A DNA stretch of 39,193 bases. Origin: Thermoanaerobaculia bacterium. Its GTDB lineage: Bacteria; Acidobacteriota; Thermoanaerobaculia; Multivoradales; JAIOJS01. Positions 1-7,058 of the stretch are shown one piece after another. Both the position numbers and the translations under genes were made by a program. The stretch's first letter is position 1. Every line of letters starts with the position of its first letter. Where the stretch lies: contig JAIOJS010000440.1 in the NCBI GenBank assembly GCA_019911795.1, positions 1 through 39,193 of the forward strand, in the 5' to 3' direction. The notes under the pieces were generated by a model. That model was not told the origin of the DNA and searched no databases. It saw nothing but the letters and a program-made list of their open reading frames with translations.

Positions 1-285
1 GAGGTGATCCACGACGTGGGCAGCCCGACCGGAGCGCACATCCACGAGGGTCCGCACGGCACCAACGGGCCCGTGATCTTCGACCTCGGCGACTCCACCA
101 GTCCGATCTCGGTCGAGGGCTTCTCGCTGAGCGCTCCCCAGATCGAGGTCCTCTACCACGGAGGGCTGTACGTGAATATCCATTCGACGGCCTTTCCGAA
201 TGGTGAGATCCGCGATCAGCTGATGGCGGCGAATCTCATCTTTGTCGATGGATTCGAGTCAGGCGACCTTTCGTACTGGCAGTAG
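1..285 (+). CDS. CHRD-domain secreted protein, C-terminal part
   Basis: The reading frame is open from base 1, so the gene begins outside the window and the GTG at base 4 is not its start. The visible 94 residues match the second half of a CHRD domain: AHIHEG, NGPV, then YVNIHS, FP and GEIRDQL in the usual order. CHRD domains are extracellular beta-rich modules of unclear biochemical role in bacteria. After the domain comes LIFVDGFESGDLSYWQ and the stop. This is the first of nine copies in the window of a short Asp-Gly-Phe-Glu-Ser-Gly tail. Secretion is inferred from the domain type and the tail, since the N terminus is not visible. Confidence 0.8.
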   Translation, partial: EVIHDVGSPTGAHIHEGPHGTNGPVIFDLGDSTSPISVEGFSLSAPQIEVLYHGGLYVNIHSTAFPNGEIRDQLMAANLIFVDGFESGDLSYWQ

Positions 286-634
286 TGGTCGAGGCCCTGC
301 CACCCTGACGCGGTCCTCGATACCGACGCCCAAGGGACATCCTGCCCATCTCGGCGACCCATTCGGTGCCTGGCGCCCTTCGACCTTTCCTTTCGACCCT
401 TGACCGGGTACAGCTCTCTGCCGCGAGCGAAGATGCCGATATCAGACGGTTGAGCTGCGGCGCCTATTCCGATGAATCCGACCGTCCATTCCGATCCAAT
501 CTGACCGTTTCCGGTGGAAACCACGTTGGTAAGTAGACCCACGGCACTAGAGAGAGGTTCCAGAGAGTGAGCACCTCGAACTGCAGTAGAGTCGAGCGCT
601 ACCGGAGAACAACCCGGAAAGCGCTAGGAGTCAA
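286..634. other. intergenic region with a spaced direct repeat
   Basis: No convincing gene on either strand; the minus-strand ORF here has no recognisable content. At 466-485 and 488-508 there is an imperfect direct repeat, attccgatgaatccgaccgt and attccgatccaatctgaccgt, with starts 22 bases apart, or about two helical turns. Such spacing suits a regulator bound on one DNA face, but this is only a shape argument. The region should carry the promoter of the oxygenase gene at 635. Confidence 0.4.
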
Positions 635-1255
635 ATGAGTACGGACACGTTCGAGTTGTTTGGCGTCGAGACCGATGCTCTGGCGGAGCATGGGTGGGTT
701 GTAGTCCCGGATTTTCTCGCTCCGTCCTCTCTGGATTCCCTACGCGAGGAGGCGCGCAGGCTATGGAGCGAGGGCCAATTCTCTAGCGCCGAAGTAGGTC
801 AAGGAAAGTCGCTGCAGGTCCGACCGGAGATCCGAGGCGACCTAACCTGCTGGATCGAACCAACTTCCGCATCGCCAGGGATCGCGACCTACTTCGCCGC
901 GGTCGAAGAACTGCGACAGGCGGTCAACCGTCGCCTCTTTCTTGGCTGCTTCGACTTCGAAGCCCACCTGGCCGTCTATCCTCCAGGTGCGTTCTACCAC
1001 AAGCATCTCGACCGCATCCCCTCGGTGGCGCATCGCCTAGTCAGTGTGATCCTCTATCTCGAACCGGATTGGCGTGGCGAAGACGGTGGTCAATTGCGTC
1101 TCTATCTCGGCGAAGGTGGGGTGGGACCCACTCACGATGTACTCCCGGCGGCCGGCTCCTTGGTGGCGTTTCTGGCTGGTCAAGTTCATCACGAAGTGCT
1201 GCCCACGAACCGTAGCCGATGGAGTATCACCGGTTGGTTGCGTGCCCGCACCTAG
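635..1255 (+). CDS. 2-oxoglutarate/Fe(II)-dependent oxygenase, SM-20/prolyl 4-hydroxylase type
   Basis: A 206-residue protein of the P4Hc/SM-20 family, non-haem iron enzymes that couple 2-oxoglutarate decarboxylation to hydroxylation of a substrate, often a protein side chain. The iron facial triad is visible as H124-x-D126 (in FYHKHLD) with distal H186 (in HHEVLP). The 2-oxoglutarate-binding basic residue is R195, followed by SITGW, as expected for the family. There is no signal peptide, so it should be cytoplasmic. The ATG at 635 follows an AGGAG ribosome site by 7 bases. It stands alone between two long non-coding stretches, so the substrate cannot be read from context. Length is normal for the family. 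Confidence 0.88.
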   Translation: MSTDTFELFGVETDALAEHGWVVVPDFLAPSSLDSLREEARRLWSEGQFSSAEVGQGKSLQVRPEIRGDLTCWIEPTSASPGIATYFAAVEELRQAVNRRLFLGCFDFEAHLAVYPPGAFYHKHLDRIPSVAHRLVSVILYLEPDWRGEDGGQLRLYLGEGGVGPTHDVLPAAGSLVAFLAGQVHHEVLPTNRSRWSITGWLRART

Positions 1256-1749
1256 GTCGATGTGGAAATCTGACGAGCCATGACCCACGTAGGTGCCACG
1301 AATTCTCGAAAGGCCATTGTCCCCAACCCTGCGGAGCTGAAGAGAGACCCGAGAAAGAGGCCTCAACCGCGTGGTTGGTTTCGGAGAAACGCTAGCCTGA
1401 AAAAGCGCCCGACTTGGTCTGCCAGAATGTACCTGGCACCGAGATGGCCGAGATGTGGCCGAGATGTGCCGCCCTTGGTAGAGATGTCAGCGCGGTCTCC
1501 GAGAAGCCAAATTGGAACTCCGTTGGTCTCTGGAACCAGATCAGCGGTCGGTTCGGACTCGAACTCTCTTCAAATCGGGTGGGGTGTCCCTTGGGAGCCG
1601 GGAGGAGACACCAGCTCTCCGAGAGCGCCAAGACTCATCGGCCATAGCATCTCGACGGCCGAACCGTAGCAGGGCAGCGCCCGACTCCGCGCAGTTCACT
1701 CCAGTTTTTGTAGTAGCCACCGCCGGAAGACGGTTGGTACTGTCCTTTC
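1256..1749. other. non-coding stretch with small repeats
   Basis: Overlapping ORFs in several frames have no recognisable protein content and no good ribosome site, so I treat this as non-coding. It contains one copy of a 26-base repeat (listed separately), and a short iteration of gagatgtggcc-like units around 1442-1486. It may hold the promoter of the gene at 1750. Confidence 0.4.
1394..1419. repeat. 26-base dispersed repeat, copy 1
   Basis: The stretch beginning agcctgaaaaagcgcccg is identical over 26 bases to 3610-3635. Both copies lie in non-coding DNA, on either side of the secreted protein gene at 1750-3495. The bases just before each copy are also alike (gct versus gcgctagac). The nature of the repeat is unknown. 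Confidence 0.85.
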
Positions 1750-3495
1750 ATGAACTCACTCGATGCCCAACCCGGGGTTCCAGATCGTTTCGGATGGCTC
1801 GCCTTCGCAGACAAATGGCTGACCGGCCGCTCGAGGCGCCTTGGCGGCACCGCTCTGGCCACCCTCCTCCCCTTCCTCACTACGACGGCAGGACATCCCC
1901 AAGACCTTCCCGTCCCTCGCAATGCCACGTGGCAACCCAACGGCCCGACGGATCCTACTCAGGAAGTCGAGCACGAGGGGACACCACTGGAGGGTGGGGG
2001 TTCGTCGCTGGTCATCCCCGCAGCGCAGTTCGCAGACGACGGCGGCCTCCCAAACTCTGCGAACTTCGAGTTCGTGACGGGGAGGCTCGCAGGGACGCAG
2101 CTCGGCTATGGCTGTGTGATGGCGCCGGTCTATCTGCCCAACGAGGTGACAGTAGAGGGTCTGGTGGCCACCGTCATCGATGTCGATACCCAGAACAACA
2201 TCGAAGTGTCGCTGCGGAAGGTCGATAGCTTCAGCGGGGAAACAGCCCTCATGGCATCGGCCATCTCCAATGGCAGCCCGGGCCTCACAACGATTGGGGA
2301 CACCACGATCAATGACCCATCGGTTGTCCACCCTGACGACGCCCTCTACGTGGAAACCTGCCTGCCTTCGTCCGACATCAGCATTCTATCGGTCCGCATC
2401 GACTACATCGCTTCCGCAGCGCCTCCGGCTCGAGACGACAACGTCGTCCCAAACCCGATGGCTGCCCGGCCAATCGAACTGACTAGGCTGGCCGGCGGTG
2501 CTGTCTCCGTAGTTCCGGCGGCCGCGTTCACTTCGGACGGAATCGAGCCACAGTCCCAGCTTTTCGGCCAGACGGCGGGCCTCATGAGTGGGAACAACAG
2601 CGGCCTGGGATGCGTCAAGGCCAGAGTCCACGTTCGGGATCGCTTCGACATCAGCCACTTCAGCGTCAGCGTGGTCGACGACAATCCCAAGAGCGACCTC
2701 TTCTTCAATCTCTATCGTGTCGACAACTTCCACAGTGGATCGCAGGTCCTCGCGTCCGTAGTGAGTTCCGGAAGTTCGGAAGATCTTCAGGTCCTCAGTG
2801 ACTCGACGATCCTGAACCCAACGATTGACCAACTGAACTACTCCTATTACATCGCGGGCTGTTTCCAAGGCCCATTTCTCAGCATTCTCAGTGCCCGGGT
2901 GTTCTACGAAATCCTGTTCGAAGACGGGTTCGAAAGCGGGGATCTAGCCGGCTGGGACTCGGCAAGTGGAGGTTCTTTCTCGATGCGAGACCCCGGAGAC
3001 GCCAGCGTTTTGGGTGCGACGAAGGTCTCCGTGATCTCGACCGCGGACTTCAGGGACGATGGCCTCAATCCGGACTCCTCATTCTTCTCGTTCCTGACCG
3101 GAACGCTTCAGGGAACAGCGGAATCCGATGGCTGTTCGATGGCGCCGGTCTATCTACCAGATGGAGTCACCGTCACCAAGGCATCCGCCACCCTCGTCGA
3201 CAACGATTCAAACTTCAATGCGATCGTCCGCCTCCGCAAAATCAATGCTTCCACCGGCGATGGCGTCACCATGGCGACAATAACCACAAGCGGAACCCCC
3301 GGTCTCCTTACCTCCACCAGGTTCGACATTACCGATCCCTCTGTCTCCCTGCCGGATGACGTGCTGTATCTGACCTCTTGTGTGCTTTCGCCGAACGTAA
3401 AGATCGTCTCAGCTCGCGTCTTCTTTGAGGTCGACAGACAGCCCCGCCTCAGTTTCGCACGGGATTCCGTACTTCCGTACTCCCCAGCACGATGA
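1750..3495 (+). CDS. secreted protein made of three copies of an unnamed ~130-residue repeat
   Basis: A 581-residue protein with a long basic N terminus and a hydrophobic stretch (LGGTALATLLPFLTTTAG) that could be a signal peptide. It contains three homologous units, at about residues 85-225, 255-395 and 425-560. Each opens with V[IV][PS][AT]A.F..DG, has a conserved GYGC/GLGC/SDGC cysteine, a segment like VSLRKVDSFSGETALMAS, and a second cysteine near YVETC/YIAGC/YLTSC. The paired cysteines suggest one disulphide per unit. I do not recognise the unit as a named domain. The tail ILFEDGFESGDLAGW lies after unit 2, not at the C terminus, so unit 3 looks added beyond an older end. The start is uncertain: no strong ribosome site precedes the ATG at 1750. 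Confidence 0.75.
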   Translation: MNSLDAQPGVPDRFGWLAFADKWLTGRSRRLGGTALATLLPFLTTTAGHPQDLPVPRNATWQPNGPTDPTQEVEHEGTPLEGGGSSLVIPAAQFADDGGLPNSANFEFVTGRLAGTQLGYGCVMAPVYLPNEVTVEGLVATVIDVDTQNNIEVSLRKVDSFSGETALMASAISNGSPGLTTIGDTTINDPSVVHPDDALYVETCLPSSDISILSVRIDYIASAAPPARDDNVVPNPMAARPIELTRLAGGAVSVVPAAAFTSDGIEPQSQLFGQTAGLMSGNNSGLGCVKARVHVRDRFDISHFSVSVVDDNPKSDLFFNLYRVDNFHSGSQVLASVVSSGSSEDLQVLSDSTILNPTIDQLNYSYYIAGCFQGPFLSILSARVFYEILFEDGFESGDLAGWDSASGGSFSMRDPGDASVLGATKVSVISTADFRDDGLNPDSSFFSFLTGTLQGTAESDGCSMAPVYLPDGVTVTKASATLVDNDSNFNAIVRLRKINASTGDGVTMATITTSGTPGLLTSTRFDITDPSVSLPDDVLYLTSCVLSPNVKIVSARVFFEVDRQPRLSFARDSVLPYSPAR

Positions 3496-3609
3496 TCCCG
3501 CGGATCAGGGTGTTGAGCTCCTCAGAGGGTCAGAGAAGGAATCGGTTCGCATCGCTCGCGAGGCCGTTTCGTAGAGCGGGGAGAGGCCTCACCCTAGCCC
3601 GCGCTAGAC

Positions 3610-3635
3610 AGCCTGAAAAAGCGCCCGACTTGGTC
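3610..3635. repeat. 26-base dispersed repeat, copy 2
   Basis: Identical to 1394-1419. It lies in the 178-base gap between two convergent genes. The flanking GCGCT before it and AGCGC inside it could pair as a short hairpin. About 20 bases upstream is ggggagaggcctcaccc, which closely resembles ggggagaggtctcaccc near 4877, possibly a second small dispersed sequence. Confidence 0.85.
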
Positions 3636-3673
3636 AACGTCCTCATCCACGGGGACCGACAGCTCCATCGGAA

Positions 3674-4753
3674 CTACAGTTCGGAACGCTTGACCACTCG
3701 GTGGATTCCGCTACGACGTCCTACCTTCTCCTCGAGGTGGGCCTTTCGTCGGGACAGAAGGTTCTGTTCCATCTCTATCTGGGTGTGCAGAAGCAGTAGT
3801 TCCAGTCTCTGACTCGACTCCATCACGCGATCCGTACCGCCATCATCTCCGTAGAACACAGCTTGTACCTGCCGGCCGATGGTCATCGGAATGATCAGAA
3901 TCTGATTCGGTTGCGGGTCGCCCAAGGCGGCGAGGATGGCGTCGTTCTCCCGAATCTCGGGTGGAACACCGCAGTAGATCTCGTTGCGCTCCGCGATGCG
4001 GGCGATGAAGGAGTTGCCCGACAGGGGTAGTGAGAGGGTCGACAGCCGCCGAGGTTCCTTGACTCCGAAGTGTGCCCGTGTCTTGAGAAGACCTTGGTGG
4101 GCGGTGAACAGAATACCCCGCTCCACGGTCCCACAGCCGACGCTGACGATTTCGGACAGCAGCTCACCGGTGAGTTCCGGAGGTTGTACCTCATTGAGCA
4201 TTCGGCCCAGGGATGCACTGGTCGCACCGGCACCTATCGGGTCGCCATCGAACAGGGCTCCGGCCCTGGTGTCGAGGAGCAGGCGGTCGGTGGTAATGCC
4301 CTCGGGCACCAAGAAATCCTCCACATCGACCTCGATCTCGCCATGGCTCGATATCTCGACTCCCTCGAACTTGAAGAACCCGCGTTCCCAGCTGATGAGT
4401 TCGCTGATGATCTGTTCGATCTGCCAGGTCACCGCCTCCCGGAGGACCTTCTCGTCGATCGCCCCTATACCGATGAGAACACTGCCGAGGCGCACCTCAC
4501 GACTGGCTTCATGCTGCAGGGCCAGGGCTTTTCGCAGAACGTCGCTCGTCACCAGACCACGCGCCACCAGAATGCTGCCCAGAGTATCCCGCACCGAGGA
4601 CGAGACCGCATAGATGATGCGCCCCTCCCGTACCACCAGAAGACCCTGACGATCTGATCGGGTCAGGCTTAGTTTGCCGCTTGCCTTGAGGCTCGAAAGA
4701 AGCTGCAACACTTCGGGCAGCGTGACCTCTTCGAGAAGCCCGGTAAGACTCAT
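3674..4753 (-). CDS. DUF4388 (PATAN) domain protein with a C-terminal GAF-like region
   Basis: A 359-residue soluble protein. Residues 1-110 fit the DUF4388/PATAN domain (SLTGLLEEVTLPEVLQLLSS, then SGKLSLTR and GRIIYAV), which is common in Acidobacteriota, Myxococcota and Cyanobacteria and usually linked to two-component or motility signalling. The next stretch (LGSVLIGIGAIDEKVLREAV) continues the usual DUF4388 companion region. From about residue 190 the sequence resembles a degenerate GAF domain (GILFTAHQG, then SLPLSGNSFIARI, and IIPMTIGRQVQAVFYGD). The C terminus is a predicted helix. The ATG at 4753 has AAGGAA upstream. It is transcribed alone, so its signalling partner is not visible. 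Confidence 0.75.
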   Translation of the reverse strand: MSLTGLLEEVTLPEVLQLLSSLKASGKLSLTRSDRQGLLVVREGRIIYAVSSSVRDTLGSILVARGLVTSDVLRKALALQHEASREVRLGSVLIGIGAIDEKVLREAVTWQIEQIISELISWERGFFKFEGVEISSHGEIEVDVEDFLVPEGITTDRLLLDTRAGALFDGDPIGAGATSASLGRMLNEVQPPELTGELLSEIVSVGCGTVERGILFTAHQGLLKTRAHFGVKEPRRLSTLSLPLSGNSFIARIAERNEIYCGVPPEIRENDAILAALGDPQPNQILIIPMTIGRQVQAVFYGDDGGTDRVMESSQRLELLLLHTQIEMEQNLLSRRKAHLEEKVGRRSGIHRVVKRSEL

Positions 4754-4829
4754 TACTGTTTTCCTTCACGTCATGTTCGGTCGTAGCGAAATGCATGGTA
4801 ACTGATGGGGAACACGCGGCGCCATGTCG

Positions 4830-5766
4830 GTGCCCTGTCAGTCTTGACGGGGAGCATCAGGCGTCTCCTCGACCCCGGGGAGAGGTCTCACCCCCCTGCC
4901 TCGCTTCCGAATGGCACCTGGGGTTAGCCGCGGCGAACCGGGTTGGCAGGACAACTGGGCACTCTCCGGTGCAACGACCGACAGTGCACTGGCATCTGGG
5001 CAGGACACCGGCGTCGCCGCTGGCGCTCTCGAGCGCGACGTTTCCCATGTCGTGATCCGCCTCGGCGGCAATGACTTCTTACCCTGGGCCGGAGCCTACG
5101 ACGAGATCTACTTCGAGGTCTGGGATCAGCCAACGATCGACCTCTGGATCGCCGGGCGGATAGACAACCTACGCACGATGCTCGAGGTCATCGTTCCGAC
5201 GGGTGTCGGCGTCGTTCTGCTCGACGTTATCGACTACTCGATCATGCCCGCGTTGAATCAGGGGAGCTATGGCGATCCACTGCGCCGTGAGTTGGTAGCG
5301 ACCGCAGTCGGCCAGTTTAGCGATGCGGTTCGCGATCTGGCTGACGAATACGATCTGGTGTTCCTTGACACCTTCGCGCTTGGGCGAGCCATCTTCGGCA
5401 CCAACCTGACTCCACGCCCGACTCTGTTGGTGGGCAACGTTCCCGTCGACTTGACCGACACCGACACGTCTACCGGCGAGGATCCGACCGCCGCATTCGT
5501 CCACGATGGGATCCACCCCAATACGGTCCTTCAAGGGATCTGGGCGAACGCGGTCGCCGCCGCCCTCAACTTGGGCTACGCCACTGGGATCGCTCCTCTG
5601 TCGGAAGAGGAGATCCTCGCTGCGGCAGGTCGCCTATGGCGGCAGTGACACATTGAACGGAGAGATTGGGCCGCTGGCCACCTTTGCCACCGACTTCGGC
5701 CCACAGATCTTTGTGGATGGCTTCGAGACCGGCAATACCAGCGCCTGGACCGCAGTGGCCCCGTAG
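4830..5766 (+). pseudogene. SGNH/GDSL hydrolase, frameshifted remnant with DGFETG tail
   Basis: The open part (4911-5648) carries SGNH block II-like NWALSGATTD, block III IRLGGNDF and block V DGIHPN, so the fold is a GDSL-type esterase/lipase. There is no intact block I GDS motif. Upstream the likely N-terminal sequence is spread over different frames: GLAAANRVG in frame 1 joins WQDNWAL in frame 0 near 4935, and SLDGEHQ near 4840 may be a worn block I. At the 3' end the frame breaks near 5630. One extra base separates EEEILAAAG from YGGSDTLNGEIG, which then runs to IFVDGFETGNTSAWTAVAP at 5766. At least two frame breaks argue for a decayed gene, although sequencing error at the 3' break cannot be excluded. 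The original product was secreted. Confidence 0.72.
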
Positions 5767-5846
5767 ACGGCCCGGCAGAGACGTTGGCTCCGGCCGGGGG
5801 CTTCTTGAAGAGGCGTTCTCGGGAAACGAAAGATACGGAGCTAATC

Positions 5847-5872
5847 AGGGCGGGGTGGCATTCCCCCGCCCT
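5847..5872 (+). terminator. GC-rich hairpin, terminator-like
   Basis: A perfect 9-base-pair stem, agggcgggg with ccccgccct, closes an 8-base loop. It lies after the SGNH remnant and before the lipase ribosome site. Only a short T run follows (gcgtttcg), so it may be a weak terminator. Confidence 0.5.
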
Positions 5873-5917
5873 GCGTTTCGAGCAGCTAGACTGGCCTCGA
5901 GCGGAGGAGACGCCAAG

Positions 5918-6715
5918 ATGCAATACAAGACAGGGATCGTTCTTTCCGGTGGCGGTGCGCGCGGCATCGCTCATATCGGCGTTCTGAAGGGACTCCGCGA
6001 ACTTGGTGTCGAGGTCGACTGCGTCAGCGGAACCAGTTCGGGGGCGATCGTCGGCGCCTTTTACGCGGCCGGCTACTCGGCCGAGGAAACTCTGGAGTTC
6101 TTTCGCACCGAGAGCCCCTTTCGCCTGGCCAACTTCGCACTGGGAAAACCAGGGTTCATCGACACCGAGAAGGTCCTGGAGAGTTTCTACCGCTACTTCC
6201 CAAGAGACTCCTTTGAAGCCCTCGAGCGTCGGCTGTTCTTGACGGCTACCGACATAGCCGAGGGCCGCTTGGAGATTTTCACATCGGGCCCCTTGGTGAA
6301 GCCGATTCTCGCGTCGTCCTCTCTTCCCCTGGTCTTCACACCAACCCAGATCGGTGACCGCTGGTTCTGTGACGGCGGCATAATCAACAACTTTCCGGTC
6401 GAGCCACTCGCCTCCCTATGCGATGTAATTCTAGGGGTTTACGTGAGCCCTCTGCTGGCCATCGACGCATCTGAGCTGAAGAGTTCACTCGACGTCACCC
6501 AGCGCGCCTTCGAGGTCGGGATGCATAGCGTGTCCCGCCCCAAGTTTCACCGGTGCGATGTGCTGATCTGCCCACCCGAACTCGGTCAGTACAGGATCTT
6601 CGAGACCAAGGACCTCGATGAGATCTGCGACATCGGCTATCGAGCGGTCCTCAGTCGAGCGGACGAGATTCAGGAGGTCTCGAGGGCAGCCGGCGGCGAG
6701 CCGACCTCTCGATGA
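5918..6715 (+). CDS. patatin-like phospholipase (RssA-type)
   Basis: A 265-residue protein with all the parts of a patatin-family serine acyl hydrolase: the glycine-rich oxyanion loop GGGARGIAHIG at residue 11, the nucleophile elbow G-T-S-S-G with Ser40, and the catalytic Asp152 in DGG. Such enzymes hydrolyse fatty acyl esters of phospholipids or other lipids with a Ser-Asp dyad. There is no signal peptide or membrane helix, so it resembles the cytoplasmic RssA group. The ORF track extends upstream to 5666, but the ATG at 5918 is preceded by GGAGGAG at good distance and the family starts just before the GGGxRG loop. It stands alone downstream of a hairpin. Confidence 0.9.
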   Translation: MQYKTGIVLSGGGARGIAHIGVLKGLRELGVEVDCVSGTSSGAIVGAFYAAGYSAEETLEFFRTESPFRLANFALGKPGFIDTEKVLESFYRYFPRDSFEALERRLFLTATDIAEGRLEIFTSGPLVKPILASSSLPLVFTPTQIGDRWFCDGGIINNFPVEPLASLCDVILGVYVSPLLAIDASELKSSLDVTQRAFEVGMHSVSRPKFHRCDVLICPPELGQYRIFETKDLDEICDIGYRAVLSRADEIQEVSRAAGGEPTSR

Positions 6716-7058
6716 AGCGAGACCTCGAGGAGGTCAGCAGAGTCTCGCTAGTCTGGCAGCGGCACGTCCAACTCGATCGCCGCCAACTGTTCGGGGGCGC
6801 TACCGAGGAATCGAGTGGGTCATGTGGGTCTCCTTGCAGTGGGTTATCGATGGTCCCATCCTCGATTCCCTGACCAGCTTCTGACCTGTAAGACTGCTGA
6901 GGCGTTTCTCCGAGAGTTGTGAGAGATCGCGGGAGCACCGTCGCCACACGTTCCTCCAGATTACGGCTGCCGTGAGGATCAACCACGTACCGAGGGATAC
7001 CTCTACCGCTCGCCGGAGGAGGCTCGCCAGTCTCTGCCTCCGCGCGGACTCCTGGCCC
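6716..7058. other. intergenic region, no supported gene
   Basis: This gap lies between the ends of the lipase and the kinase. A perfect 6-base-pair hairpin, gacctc-gag-gaggtc, lies at 6721-6735 just after the lipase stop but lacks a T run. On the minus strand a good AAGGAG site precedes an ATG at 6823, but that frame closes after 7 codons. Nothing else was found. Confidence 0.4.

Noticed and set aside
1280-1669. 129-residue ORF on the plus strand
   Set aside because: Composition rich in Arg/Pro with overlapping ORFs in other frames and no ribosome site; judged non-coding.
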